A model generated the notes under the pieces. That model made no database searches and had not been told where the DNA came from. It saw nothing but the letters and a program-made list of their open reading frames with translations. From Bacillus sp. T33-2 (GTDB lineage Bacteria > Bacillota > Bacilli > Bacillales > Cytobacillaceae), in assembly GCF_002860205.1 (NCBI RefSeq), contig NZ_PGVB01000017.1, positions 1 through 64,000 of the forward strand: a stretch of 64,000 bases of DNA, given 5' to 3'. This document shows, piece by piece, positions 54,494 to 63,355 of the stretch. The position numbers were made by a program, and so were the translations under genes. Position 1 is the stretch's first letter; each line of letters starts with the position of its first letter.

Positions 54494-55633
54494 CTATTGC
54501 CCCAATTCACGCCTGATATATATTTGTTCTACCCGGTATTTTTCCAATGCGGCACGGTTGATGTCGAACCCGATTCCCGGAGAATCCGGAACCTGGATCT
54601 TTCCGTCTTTTACGAAAACCTCTGGGCGAATGATGTCCTCCTGCCAATAGCGGGAAGAAGCGGCTGTGTCCCCCGGAAGCGTAAATTGGCTTAACGTCGT
54701 GAGTGCAATGTTGTGCGCCCTCCCTACCCCGGCTTCAAGCATTCCGCCACACCAGACAGGGACATTATGCTGTTTACAAAAATCATGAATTTTCCGGGAT
54801 TCCGTCAGCCCGCCTACCCGGCCGATTTTGATGTTAATGATTTTGCAGCTCCCCAGTTCGACCGCTTTTCTTGCGTCCTCGAGGGAATGGATGCTTTCGT
54901 CGAGGCAGACCGGGGTTTGGAGCTCCGCCTGCAATCGGGCGTGGTCGATAATATCATCATGGGAAAGAGGCTGTTCGATCATCATCAGGTTCAAGTCATC
55001 GAGTTTTTTCAAATGTTCAAGATCTTTCAAGGTATAGGCGGAATTAGCATCGGCCATCAATGGAACCTCGGGAAAATGCCGTCTGACTTCCCTCAGCATG
55101 TCCACATCATTGCCTGGCTTGATCTTCAGCTTGATCCGTTTATAGCCTTCTTCCACATTTTTTTCAATTACACGGAGAAGGTCTTTCGTCGTTGGCTGGA
55201 GGCCGATGCTGATCCCAACATCAATCTCTGCTTTTTCTCCGCCCAGCGCATGAGCGAGGGTCTGGTTTGTCCTTTTTGCAAACAAATCCCAAACAGCGCC
55301 TTCCAGGGCTGATTTTGCCATATTGTTTCTCCTGATTGGTTCGAATCTTGCGGAAACTTCATCCGGGTGTGTGATTGGCGTTTCGAACAGCATGGGGATT
55401 AAAAAATCTTCCATGATGTGCTTGTTTGTGTTTACGGTTTCTTCACTGTACCACGGGCTTGAAAAGGCCACTGATTCACCAAAGCCACTGATCCCGTTTT
55501 CATCGACCGCTTCAATAACAAAAAACTCTTTGTCCTGAAAGGTGCCAAAGCTGGTGGTGAAGGGGGCGTTAAGACGCATGACCAGCCTGTGCAGAATGAT
55601 TTGCTTTACTGTAATCGGGGATGTCTGTGCCAT
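54494..55633 (-). CDS. N-succinylamino acid racemase / o-succinylbenzoate synthase family
   Basis: 379 residues from ATG 55633 (AGGCAGG upstream). Enolase-superfamily barrel with catalytic KLK (168-170), metal ligands Asp195 ([10 protein letters not shown]), Glu220 (IEQPL) and Asp245 (CLDESI), and catalytic Lys269 (NIKIGRVGG). Sequence alone cannot separate menaquinone synthesis (MenC) from N-succinylamino acid racemase. The flanking GNAT and M20 genes, and the absence of other men genes, match the characterised Geobacillus pathway that turns D- into L-amino acids, so racemase is preferred. Confidence 0.92.
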   Translation of the reverse strand: MAQTSPITVKQIILHRLVMRLNAPFTTSFGTFQDKEFFVIEAVDENGISGFGESVAFSSPWYSEETVNTNKHIMEDFLIPMLFETPITHPDEVSARFEPIRRNNMAKSALEGAVWDLFAKRTNQTLAHALGGEKAEIDVGISIGLQPTTKDLLRVIEKNVEEGYKRIKLKIKPGNDVDMLREVRRHFPEVPLMADANSAYTLKDLEHLKKLDDLNLMMIEQPLSHDDIIDHARLQAELQTPVCLDESIHSLEDARKAVELGSCKIINIKIGRVGGLTESRKIHDFCKQHNVPVWCGGMLEAGVGRAHNIALTTLSQFTLPGDTAASSRYWQEDIIRPEVFVKDGKIQVPDSPGIGFDINRAALEKYRVEQIYIRRELGQ

Positions 55634-55649
55634 GTTATAACCTGCCTTT

Positions 55650-56471
55650 TTAAGAAATCGAAGTAAACTCTCTCTTTTTAAAAACATAATAGCTTAGCTG
55701 CTCTTCTTTCCTTCTGAATACGTCAGTGGCTATGTATCCTTTTGATATCAGCAGCTGAATTGTCTCCCTTGTTTTCAGCCTCCAGTCCAGCGCAGCCCTA
55801 GGGTCAGCTTTTTTTATGGCTTGAATATTTTCAGGAATTGGGACGAAATAGCAATCCCTGCCATCTGACACCTTTCGAGTATGCGCTTTTTGGGCCATTT
55901 GAAAGTGATTTTTGCTGATAGAGGTTTCAATCAGGTTCAAGTCTGGCTCCCACTCAATCGTTTTTTCATTCTTTACGTTTGCGTGAGGACTTCCAATCCA
56001 CCAATCAACAATGAATCGGTCGGTAGGGAGGCCCTGATTGAGGCCATCGTCCATAGCCTGGTAATAATTTTCATGATACTCTGCCGCAATGCCACCCAGT
56101 TTATGCAGATTCAGATAGGCATTCACACTTTCAAGCGGATCGTACGTCCAGACAATCAAGGAATACCCCATTTCAGCTGCCAGTTCCTTTTGCCTGAGCT
56201 TAAGCATTTCCCCTATGCCGCTTTTGCGATAGTCAGGGGAAATGCCCAGCATGTGGGAGCATAAGTATGTGAATCCATTTCGAAAGCCGGGAAAGCTGTA
56301 CAGAAACCCGATCATTTTTCCTTTATCATAAGCACCAAGGATGATCCCGCCATTTTTTAATGCCGTAAAGGTTTGATGAATCGGGATGGAGTCCATATCC
56401 CATACACGGGTTTCAAGTTGCTGGATATTCTTCAGACCGTCGATCGTGTCGATACTTCTGATCTCAATCAT
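55650..56471 (-). CDS. GNAT acetyltransferase-fold enzyme, probable D-amino acid N-succinyltransferase
   Basis: 273 residues. The GNAT core lies at about 20-150: [19 protein letters not shown] near 46 and the acyl-CoA loop [20 protein letters not shown] near 74. The remaining half is specific to this family ([20 protein letters not shown] near 108). Homologues next to NSAR genes succinylate D-amino acids from succinyl-CoA, the first step of D-to-L conversion. It overlaps the M20 gene by eight bases and ends 16 bases before the racemase start, so the three form a tight unit. Confidence 0.88.
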   Translation of the reverse strand: MIEIRSIDTIDGLKNIQQLETRVWDMDSIPIHQTFTALKNGGIILGAYDKGKMIGFLYSFPGFRNGFTYLCSHMLGISPDYRKSGIGEMLKLRQKELAAEMGYSLIVWTYDPLESVNAYLNLHKLGGIAAEYHENYYQAMDDGLNQGLPTDRFIVDWWIGSPHANVKNEKTIEWEPDLNLIETSISKNHFQMAQKAHTRKVSDGRDCYFVPIPENIQAIKKADPRAALDWRLKTRETIQLLISKGYIATDVFRRKEEQLSYYVFKKREFTSIS

Positions 56472-57606
56472 CCTTATTTGAATCCCCTTTCTCCAGGGTG
56501 GAAAGTATCGCCTTAGTCAAAATGTTAATGCCGATAAACATTGCTTCCCGGTCAAATGTCATGTTTGGATGGTGCAGGCCAGGCTGCAGGTTACAGCCCA
56601 GACCGAGCATGGTAGCTTTAAGATGGGGCCTTTTTATAGTGTAAAAATGAAAATCATCACCTCCGCTTGTAACAAGCGGGGCCGTAACATTCTCGGCTCC
56701 CAGGACACTGGAAATGGCTTCTTCCATAACGGACTGCGCCTCCCCGTTAACCTCGGCAGCTGCTATATTCGCTCCAGTTTCCAGGTTTATTTTTACCTTA
56801 TATAAGGCTTCAAGGGCCCTTGCAATATTTTCGGTTTGCGAAGCGAGCTGCTCCATCCCTTTGTTTGTCTGCGCCCTCAGGTCAAGGCTGAAATTTGCAT
56901 TACCAGGAATGATATTTGTACTTTCTCCCCCGGCATGGAAGGAGGTCATTTTGATGGAATAGGGAAGCAGCGGGTCGAGATGGATCCCCTGCAGATGATG
57001 GACAAAATCTGCTCCGACCTGAATCGCGTTGGTGCTTAAATGGGGACGGGCCCCGTGGCTGTCTTCCCCGCGAATGGTTCCTTTGATAAACCTCGCGGCA
57101 CCGTGGTTGATGGCCGGGGCTGCCTGCCCTTTTGCCATTTCCTGGATTGGGCGAAGGTGGACTCCATACAAGAAATCAACATCATCAACCACTTTTTCCT
57201 CCACCATTTTGAGGGCTCCAGTCCCCTTTTCTTCCGCCGGCTGAAAAATAAACCGGATTGTCCCTTTATGAAGGGTATCCATTTGTTTTATAGCGAATAG
57301 CACACCAAGGACAATGGCCATGTGGGCATCATGGCCGCAGGAATGGTTCTCCCTGAATTCCCCGTCCACTTCCTGCCAAAGGGCATCCATATCCGCCCTT
57401 ACCGCGACGACAGGTTTGCCTTGCCCAATGTCGCCGACTACCCCTGTACAACCTGCAAATGTCCGGACATGGCATCCATTTGCCTCGAGCATTTGTTTTA
57501 TGTATTTGGTCGTTCCTTCCTCTTTCCAGCTTAGTTCAGGGTGTGTGTGCAGGTAATTAAAAATATTGAGGATTTTATCCCTGAATTCAGTATGATTGCT
57601 GATCAT
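56464..57606 (-). CDS. M20 family amidohydrolase, probable N-succinyl-L-amino acid desuccinylase
   Basis: 380 residues. Dinuclear-metal M20/M40 signatures: [19 protein letters not shown] near 19, [11 protein letters not shown] near 66, and [13 protein letters not shown] near 89; then [12 protein letters not shown] near 129 with the catalytic Glu pair. A dimerisation domain lies at about 180-295. In the known pathway this enzyme removes succinate from the L-isomer and pulls racemisation toward L. It is the first enzyme gene after the regulator. Carboxypeptidase or hippurate-hydrolase activity cannot be excluded by sequence. Confidence 0.9.
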   Translation of the reverse strand: MISNHTEFRDKILNIFNYLHTHPELSWKEEGTTKYIKQMLEANGCHVRTFAGCTGVVGDIGQGKPVVAVRADMDALWQEVDGEFRENHSCGHDAHMAIVLGVLFAIKQMDTLHKGTIRFIFQPAEEKGTGALKMVEEKVVDDVDFLYGVHLRPIQEMAKGQAAPAINHGAARFIKGTIRGEDSHGARPHLSTNAIQVGADFVHHLQGIHLDPLLPYSIKMTSFHAGGESTNIIPGNANFSLDLRAQTNKGMEQLASQTENIARALEALYKVKINLETGANIAAAEVNGEAQSVMEEAISSVLGAENVTAPLVTSGGDDFHFYTIKRPHLKATMLGLGCNLQPGLHHPNMTFDREAMFIGINILTKAILSTLEKGDSNKDD

Positions 57607-57618
57607 TGTTGTTCTCCT

Positions 57619-58467
57619 TTATTCCCCGAAAAAATTCTCCAGCCGAAGATTTTCGTATGCTTTCCTTCTTTTCTCAAACAATTCCGGGTTTTTCACGGAA
57701 ATGCCAGCCACAATAGCATTCATTAATGAGAATATAGCAGGGGCCGCATCCAGAGTGGATTTGACAGGAAGCTGGACCGTAAAGGAAATGTCGGAATGCG
57801 CCCTGATAGGTGCAACCTTTGAATCGGTAATCGCAATTACATAAGCCCCTCTCTTCTTTGCTTCCTTCGCAATGTTAATTGTCTCGAGAGCGTAACGATG
57901 AAAAGAAAAGGCTACTAAAGTGCTGTCTTCATTCAGCTCGCCAATCCTTAATAGCACGTCATCGGTATCTGGCCTGAACATTCTCACATTGCCTCTGACC
58001 AAGTCCAGCGAGAATGAAAACCAATGGGCCATGGAATGGGAGGACCGAACTCCTGAAACAAGGACCTGGTCCGCGCCTGATAACCTAGAAACAGCCTCCT
58101 TAAAATTTCCCTCGCTTAGTCCCTCTGCTGTCTGCCGGATAATATCAGCATCCATCAGCAACATCTTCTTGGCAAAATGAGGCTCGTGTTCCATTTGTTT
58201 TTTTCCGGCTTGATATTCAAACAGGCTGCTCTGCCGGTTAAACATATTATCCTGAATATCCTTTTGAAAAAGGCTGTATCCATTATAGCCAAGGGCATGA
58301 CAAAACCTGATCACAGTCGTTTCACTGACCCCGATTTCCTTCCCTATTTGCTCGGCCGGTTGGACAGCAAATGCTTCAGGGGATTTCAAAAAATAAGTGG
58401 CCACTTTTTTAAGCCCCTTTGAAAACTGATCAAATTGATCTTCAATCTTTCGTTTTATTGATTCCAT
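57619..58467 (-). CDS. MurR/RpiR family transcriptional regulator
   Basis: 282 residues from ATG 58467 (AAAGGAGA eight bases upstream; a 33-codon longer frame lacks a site). The N-terminal HTH_6 domain has EQIGKEIGVSETTVIRFCHA (about 42-61). The C-terminal SIS sugar-isomerase domain (about 110-260) has VSGVRSSHSMAHWFSFSLDL and AYVIAITDSKVAPI. MurR/RpiR proteins sense phosphosugars such as MurNAc-6-phosphate, hinting that the operon handles cell-wall-derived compounds. It is 12 bases upstream of the M20 gene. Confidence 0.92.
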   Translation of the reverse strand: MESIKRKIEDQFDQFSKGLKKVATYFLKSPEAFAVQPAEQIGKEIGVSETTVIRFCHALGYNGYSLFQKDIQDNMFNRQSSLFEYQAGKKQMEHEPHFAKKMLLMDADIIRQTAEGLSEGNFKEAVSRLSGADQVLVSGVRSSHSMAHWFSFSLDLVRGNVRMFRPDTDDVLLRIGELNEDSTLVAFSFHRYALETINIAKEAKKRGAYVIAITDSKVAPIRAHSDISFTVQLPVKSTLDAAPAIFSLMNAIVAGISVKNPELFEKRRKAYENLRLENFFGE

Positions 58468-58628
58468 AGAGAAGATCTCCTTTTTGAAGGGAAAACTTTT
58501 TTTGTTAAAAAATGAAGGATTTTCTTTATTAAGTGAAAGGATATCATAGCTGTGATGTTTTTTCAATTTTTATTTTATTCAGACGAATGGCTTTTTTTTA
58601 TTAACAAAAAAGAAGAGGTCCCCTTACT

Positions 58629-58674
58629 ATAAAGAAAAACACCTGCATGCGCAGGTGCTACTGATAAACTTTAT
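58629..58674 (-). terminator. Repeated terminator element, right copy
   Basis: On the minus strand CACCTGC-GCAT-GCAGGTG is followed by TTTTTCTTT. The 46-base context matches 49959-50005 with few differences. It terminates the WYL-gene remnant just to its right. Confidence 0.85.
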
Positions 58675-58681
58675 AGAATTT

Positions 58682-58845
58682 CTAAGCCTCTTCTTTTATT
58701 CTTTCAACCAATGATGGAGGGGTAAGTACTTTGGCATCACTGCCCCAAGTCATCAGCCATCGCACCAGCCCGTCACTGATAATTGCCTGTGTGGAAATCC
58801 GAAATGCATCTTCCCCAACAGAAGGTACACCTTTAAAAAATGGGG
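58682..58845 (-). pseudogene. C-terminal relic of a WYL-type regulator
   Basis: The minus strand reads RISTQAIISDGLVRWLMTWG, then SDAKVLTPPSLVERIKEEA and a stop. This is the end of the WCX domain of YafY-type regulators. Everything upstream has been replaced by the Doc toxin gene, whose stop lies inside the relic. Confidence 0.7.
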
Positions 58846-59243
58846 TTTATATGTTCTCCAATCCAAGTAACAATCTGAGAAAAAGAAACTTCCGGCTGAT
58901 CTGGATCTACAATTTTAACCCAGAAGTCCTCCGCCTCTTTTGGATTGACAACTAGCCGGTATCCATTTTGCCGAAGAAACATATACAAACTCGCAAACGC
59001 TGTTCTTATATTTGCATTATAAAAGCAGTGATTTTTTAATAAACTTTCAAACAATGCTGCTGCTTTTTCCTCAATGCTTGGATAAGCCTCTTCCCCAAAT
59101 GCGCTTTGCTTCGGCCAATTAACAGCACTGCTTAAAAGACCTTCTTCTTTCACACCTTGCTGCTCTTTCGCAGAATATAATCGGATTTTATGCATATTTA
59201 GAAATATTATTTGATGCTCCGTTATATATTTTACTTCGTCCAT
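58833..59243 (-). CDS. Death-on-curing (Doc/Fic) family toxin
   Basis: 136 residues. The Fic core is NHCFYNANIRTAFASLYMFL, with H72, F74, N76, N78 and R80; the usual Lys/Gly before the Arg is Ile79. FLNMHKIRLYSAKEQQGVKE near 14 and the helix GLLSSAVNWPKQSAF near 35 are typical of Doc. Doc proteins phosphorylate EF-Tu and stop translation until neutralised. Its antitoxin gene ends six bases upstream. The substitution at 79 could weaken activity. Confidence 0.88.
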   Translation of the reverse strand: MDEVKYITEHQIIFLNMHKIRLYSAKEQQGVKEEGLLSSAVNWPKQSAFGEEAYPSIEEKAAALFESLLKNHCFYNANIRTAFASLYMFLRQNGYRLVVNPKEAEDFWVKIVDPDQPEVSFSQIVTWIGEHINPIF

Positions 59244-59249
59244 GATTAC

Positions 59250-59516
59250 TTACCTATCAACCAGGTTTTTAAAAGTCTGGTCATATTCATTAATCATATC
59301 GTCCATTTGCTCCAAGAATTCTTCATCAATTCCTTTTGGCAGCTTTAAATTTGCTTTTTTCTTAATGGTTACCTGACCCTTCACTATCTCAAAACGCACT
59401 TCATCACCTTGGCCAATACCCAAGTGTTCCAACACTTCCTGTGGAAACGTAACACCTAAACTATTCCCGATTCTTGTAACTTTTCTTTCCACTTCTCTCA
59501 CCACCGGTTGAGTCAT
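59250..59516 (-). CDS. AbrB/MazE-type antitoxin
   Basis: 88 residues. The swapped-hairpin SpoVT/AbrB DNA-binding domain is VERKVTRIGNSLGVTFPQEV (9-28) followed by GIGQGDEVRFEIVKGQVTIK. The acidic C-terminal tail (about 58-88, EEFLEQMDDMINEYDQ) should bind the toxin. It is the first gene of the operon and likely represses it together with Doc, as in related modules. GGAGGAACC precedes the ATG. Confidence 0.9.
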   Translation of the reverse strand: MTQPVVREVERKVTRIGNSLGVTFPQEVLEHLGIGQGDEVRFEIVKGQVTIKKKANLKLPKGIDEEFLEQMDDMINEYDQTFKNLVDR

Positions 59517-59642
59517 AATGGTTCCTCCCCACTATTTATATATACGTTTCGGGTGGTTTATCATCGTTCAAACATTTTTGTATTAACCGTTATAACTATT
59601 ACAACATCATGACTTCGTTAAATTACCTTTGAGTACATAAAA

Positions 59643-59697
59643 GATGCCTGCGCCCCGGCACGTTAACATTTTACTCCACTGGGGGGTCAGGCACCAA
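59643..59697 (-). terminator. Terminator of the sigma-54 activator gene
   Basis: On the minus strand GGTGCCTGACCCC pairs with GGGGCGCAGGCAT across about 26 bases, then CTTTT. The left arm, GGGGTCAGGCACC in plus orientation, is a sequence I have often seen repeated in Bacillus intergenic regions. Confidence 0.6.
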
Positions 59698-59746
59698 AAA
59701 TTCATTTACATAATTTAAGGAGTAGGATAGGTCTTTTCTTTTAACC

Positions 59747-62017
59747 TCAGGTTAATTTATACTCCCGCAGCTTCCGGTACAGTGTGCTCCTTGAAATACC
59801 AAGGGTTTTTGAAGCTTCGGTTATGGAGTCAGTGGTTTTAAGTGCTTGCTCGATTAAGTTTCTCTCGTTGGTTTTAATGGAATACTGTTCCTTTTGCTGT
59901 TGTTCTCCTACTGAGTGTATTTCCTGAGGCAAGTGTTGAGGCTCAATAATTTCCTGGTTCCCTGCCATTAAAACGGCATGTTCCAGTACATTACGGAGTT
60001 CCCTAATGTTGCCTGACCATGGATAATTTAGCAATGGTTCGAATGAAGCAGGACGAAGGGATTTTACCTGCCTACCGTAGCTATTACAGATATGCCGAAC
60101 AATTTCATTAGCCAGATGGGGGATGTCCTCTTTTCTTTCCCGCAACGGAGGAATGGTGATTGAAAGGACGTTAAGCCTGTAGTATAGGTCAGAACGAAAC
60201 GAACCATTGTTTGCGATCTCTTCTTTTAGATTTCGGTTGGTTGCTGCAATGATACGTACATCTACTTTTCGCTCAATGTTTTCTCCTAATCTCATAATCG
60301 TTCCTGACTCGATCGCACGCAGCAGGACAACCTGAAGATCCTGCGTCATTTCCCCTATTTCATCCAAAAAGAGCGTTCCTCTATGCGCTGCTTCAAACTT
60401 GCCTGCTTGTCCGCCTCTTTTGGCCCCTGTAAAAGCTCCATCGGCAAATCCAAATAACTCACTTGCAATTAAGTCCTTCGGGATAGAGGCAGTATTTACT
60501 GCAATGAAAGGCTGGTTTTTGCGGTCACTCTCCATATGGATCGCCCTTGCCATCATTTCTTTCCCTGTTCCTGTTTCCCCCATTATCAATACATTGGCTT
60601 TTGATTCGGCTGCAACATGGCCAATCTGCAGCTGTTTCTTATAGTTTTCATTAATTGTTTTAATCATGTGGAAAGCCAGCGGCGATTGGCTGATCGAAAT
60701 GTTTGGTTTTGGTTTAAGCAGGATCACCTTTTGATCATTAGCATCATAGCGGATAAGCTTGAAGGATTTATCTAAATCTGAAATGTTTGAAGATAAGTCA
60801 CTGTCACTGGAAGCTGAACGAAGATATTTTTTTGCTTTTTCTGAAGAATAAATAATTTCATTTTCACTGGATGTGATAATGACGGCTTCTTCACTTATTT
60901 TCATCCATACATCCAGGATATGAGGGTTTAGCAGCGAAGACGTCTGCTTTCCTTTTTCCAAAAACGGTTTGGCCCTTATGTTCTCTCTTGAATCCCATAC
61001 GATTGAGAACTGACCATCCGTCTTGACTCTTCCAATTCGAGACGGCCTTGCAAGGTGCCGAAAGTCGGCCTCTACCTGAACCGATCCACACGGTGTTTCA
61101 ATCCTCTTACTGCTTAACTCGTAAAAGATCGATCGGAATTCCGTTGTTTTCCCCTTGAAGATTGCTTCCAGCGTCAATATGGTCCCTAAGTATGTATTGT
61201 ACATGACGCTGGACACGACTTTTTCAGACCTAGTGTAAAGTTTGAAATCCCGTAAAAACTTTTGGTTTTCATCGTTATCAAGGGATTGAAAATAGCTTGC
61301 TGCTCCATAGTGTCCTGCGGCATATTCGGGCTTCATCGCAGCGATTTCCGTTTCTTTTGTAATCGGGCTAAAAATCGGCAGTGTTTCCGGATTTAACCCC
61401 ATTTCATAATACGTTTTATAAAAGGGGATAACACTGGATCCCACCAGTGTTAAAAAGATTGCGTCAGGCTGTTTTGAAACCACTTCCTGCAGAATAGTAA
61501 AAAACTGCTGATGACCAAATGGCACATACTGCTCTCCGACCACGTCACCGCCCTTTTCCGAGAGGTACTTTCTTACTTGCACATTCGTTTCCCGAGGATA
61601 AATATAATCTGTACCGATACAGTACACCTTTTTACCATATTGCTTTGTCAAGTAATCGATCAGCACAAGCACCTGCTGGTTTGGAACTTCCCCCGTGTAA
61701 AACACATTGGCATGGCATTCCATCCCTTCATACAAGGTGGGGTAAACCAGCATGCATTCATATCTTTCCAGGATAGGCAATATCGCTTTTCTGCACGCAG
61801 ATGTATAACAGCCTACAAATACTTTGACACCCTGTCTTGCTAACATGTCAGCTTCTTTAGCAGATTTAACCGGATTGGAGGCAATGTCCCGGACAATGAC
61901 TTCAACTCGATGATGCTTCTTATTAAATTCGTGGACCGCATATTGAGCCATTGCACATTGTCCGCGTTCTGTAATTGCAGTGGTTCCTGTTAATGAAAAA
62001 AGCAATCCTATTTTCAT
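59747..62017 (-). CDS. AmiC-like ligand-binding domain fused to a sigma-54 activator
   Basis: 756 residues, no signal peptide. Residues 1-355 are a periplasmic-binding-type fold of the AmiC/amide-sensor class (KIGLLFSLTGTTAITERGQC; FVGCYTSACRKAILPILERY; YIYPRETNVQVRKYLSEKGG). Residues 365-440 look PAS-like. The AAA+ sigma-54 domain (about 455-690) has Walker A GETGTGKE 480-487, the sigma-54 contact loop GAFTGA 527-532, and Walker B TLFLDEIGEM 548-557. A Fis-type helix-turn-helix ends the chain (DSITEASKTLGISRSTLYRK). It is divergent from amiE, whose promoter is of -24/-12 type. It probably senses an amide in the cytosol and activates amiE. Confidence 0.93.
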   Translation of the reverse strand: MKIGLLFSLTGTTAITERGQCAMAQYAVHEFNKKHHRVEVIVRDIASNPVKSAKEADMLARQGVKVFVGCYTSACRKAILPILERYECMLVYPTLYEGMECHANVFYTGEVPNQQVLVLIDYLTKQYGKKVYCIGTDYIYPRETNVQVRKYLSEKGGDVVGEQYVPFGHQQFFTILQEVVSKQPDAIFLTLVGSSVIPFYKTYYEMGLNPETLPIFSPITKETEIAAMKPEYAAGHYGAASYFQSLDNDENQKFLRDFKLYTRSEKVVSSVMYNTYLGTILTLEAIFKGKTTEFRSIFYELSSKRIETPCGSVQVEADFRHLARPSRIGRVKTDGQFSIVWDSRENIRAKPFLEKGKQTSSLLNPHILDVWMKISEEAVIITSSENEIIYSSEKAKKYLRSASSDSDLSSNISDLDKSFKLIRYDANDQKVILLKPKPNISISQSPLAFHMIKTINENYKKQLQIGHVAAESKANVLIMGETGTGKEMMARAIHMESDRKNQPFIAVNTASIPKDLIASELFGFADGAFTGAKRGGQAGKFEAAHRGTLFLDEIGEMTQDLQVVLLRAIESGTIMRLGENIERKVDVRIIAATNRNLKEEIANNGSFRSDLYYRLNVLSITIPPLRERKEDIPHLANEIVRHICNSYGRQVKSLRPASFEPLLNYPWSGNIRELRNVLEHAVLMAGNQEIIEPQHLPQEIHSVGEQQQKEQYSIKTNERNLIEQALKTTDSITEASKTLGISRSTLYRKLREYKLT

Positions 62018-62128
62018 GGACTTTCCTCCCCTGTTTCATTTTGAGAAACTGTTCTGATTTCGGAAAGGTGAAAACTACAGGTTCATTATAGCAATTTTTC
62101 TAACAATTTAGAATTATTAGTAATAGGT

Positions 62129-62145
62129 TGTCTCATTATGAGACA
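62129..62145. promoter_or_regulatory. Probable upstream activator site for the sigma-54 activator
   Basis: TGTCTCATTATGAGACA is a perfect 17-bp palindrome centred at 62137, about 74 bp upstream of the -12 element of the amiE promoter. Confidence 0.7.
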
Positions 62146-62196
62146 CTTTCATTCTCCTTCTTGTTTAAAAACCTCAATCCCTCTTCATTTTTTAAG

Positions 62197-62213
62197 TTGG
62201 CACGAGTTTTGCA
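62197..62213 (+). promoter_or_regulatory. Sigma-54 promoter of amiE
   Basis: TTGGCACGAGTTTTGCA has GG at 62199-62200 and GC at 62211-62212, ten bases apart. It fits the consensus TGGCACG-N4-TTGC closely and lies 46 bases before the amiE start codon. Confidence 0.93.
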
Positions 62214-62258
62214 TTATAAACAAGTGAACACTCATAAAAATTGAAAGGAGTTTTTCAA

Positions 62259-63308
62259 ATGAGACATGGGGATATTGGCAGCAGTCATGACACGGTTGGT
62301 GTTGCAGTGGTTAATTACAAAATGCCAAGACTGCACACAAAGAGGGAGGTCCTAGAAAACTGCAAAAATATCGGTGATATGATTGTAGGAATGAAAAAAG
62401 GCCTTCCAGGCATGGATTTAGTCATTTTCCCAGAGTATAGCTCAATGGGAATCATGTATGACGAACAAGAAATGTATGATACCGCAGCAACAGTACCCGG
62501 AGAAGAGACTGAGATTTTTGCCCAGGCATGTCGAAAAGCAAATGTATGGGGCGTCTTCTCTTTGACAGGAGAGCAGCACGAAGATCACCCCAATAAGACT
62601 CCTTATAACACGTTAATATTGATGAACAACGAGGGGAAAATCGTTCAGAAATACCGCAAGATTCTTCCTTGGAATCCAGTTGAGCCATGGTATCCAGGGA
62701 ATACCACTCACGTTGTAGAAGGTCCAAAAGGCATGAAGATCAGCTTGATCATCTGTGATGATGGGAACTATCCTGAGATCTGGCGTGACTGTGCAATGAA
62801 AGGCGCTGAATTAATCGTCCGCTGCCAGGGATACATGTATCCTGCAAAAGAACAACAAATTATGGTAGCAAAAACGATGGCATGGATGAACAACTCCTAT
62901 GTTGCGGTTGCGAACGCATCAGGTTTTGACGGTGTCTATTCCTACTTCGGACATTCAAGCATCATTGGTTTTGACGGCGGAACTCTCGGTGCATGTGGTA
63001 CAGAGGAAAACGGCATCCAATATGCAGAGCTTTCTGTTTCGCAAATACGGGATGCTAGGAAAAACTGGCAGTCTCAAAACCATCTCTTCAAGCTTCTCCA
63101 CCGCGGCTATACTGGAACGATTAAATCTGGAGACAGCGATAAGGGCATTGCCGATTGTCCATTCGAATTTTATCGCACATGGGTAATGGATGCTGAAAAA
63201 GCACAAGAAAACGTTGAAAAAATAACCAGGACTACCGTCGGAACTGCTGAATGTCCAATCGAAGGCTTGCATCATGAAGAAAAGGAGAAAGTTGCCGGAA
63301 AACAATAA
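62259..63308 (+). CDS. amiE: Aliphatic amidase
   Basis: 349 residues from ATG 62259 (GAAAGGAG upstream). A nitrilase-superfamily enzyme that hydrolyses short aliphatic amides to acid and ammonia in the cytosol. The catalytic triad falls at the same numbers as in the Pseudomonas enzyme: Glu59 (FPEYSSMG), Lys134 (YRKILPW) and Cys166 (IICDDGN). The start [20 protein letters not shown] is typical of the family. The length and C-terminal tail ([13 protein letters not shown]) also fit. It is driven by a sigma-54 promoter and followed 47 bases later by a Clp-like ATPase gene, in the amiE-amiB order. Confidence 0.96.
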   Translation: MRHGDIGSSHDTVGVAVVNYKMPRLHTKREVLENCKNIGDMIVGMKKGLPGMDLVIFPEYSSMGIMYDEQEMYDTAATVPGEETEIFAQACRKANVWGVFSLTGEQHEDHPNKTPYNTLILMNNEGKIVQKYRKILPWNPVEPWYPGNTTHVVEGPKGMKISLIICDDGNYPEIWRDCAMKGAELIVRCQGYMYPAKEQQIMVAKTMAWMNNSYVAVANASGFDGVYSYFGHSSIIGFDGGTLGACGTEENGIQYAELSVSQIRDARKNWQSQNHLFKLLHRGYTGTIKSGDSDKGIADCPFEFYRTWVMDAEKAQENVEKITRTTVGTAECPIEGLHHEEKEKVAGKQ

Positions 63309-63355
63309 TGGTGAAATCAGCATATCAGACTCTCCTTTAAAGAGGAGGAACATAG

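Noticed and set aside
54494-55633. Calling the racemase menC (o-succinylbenzoate synthase)
   Set aside because: The active-site residues are shared, but no other menaquinone genes are near and the GNAT/M20 neighbours match the N-succinylamino acid racemase pathway.
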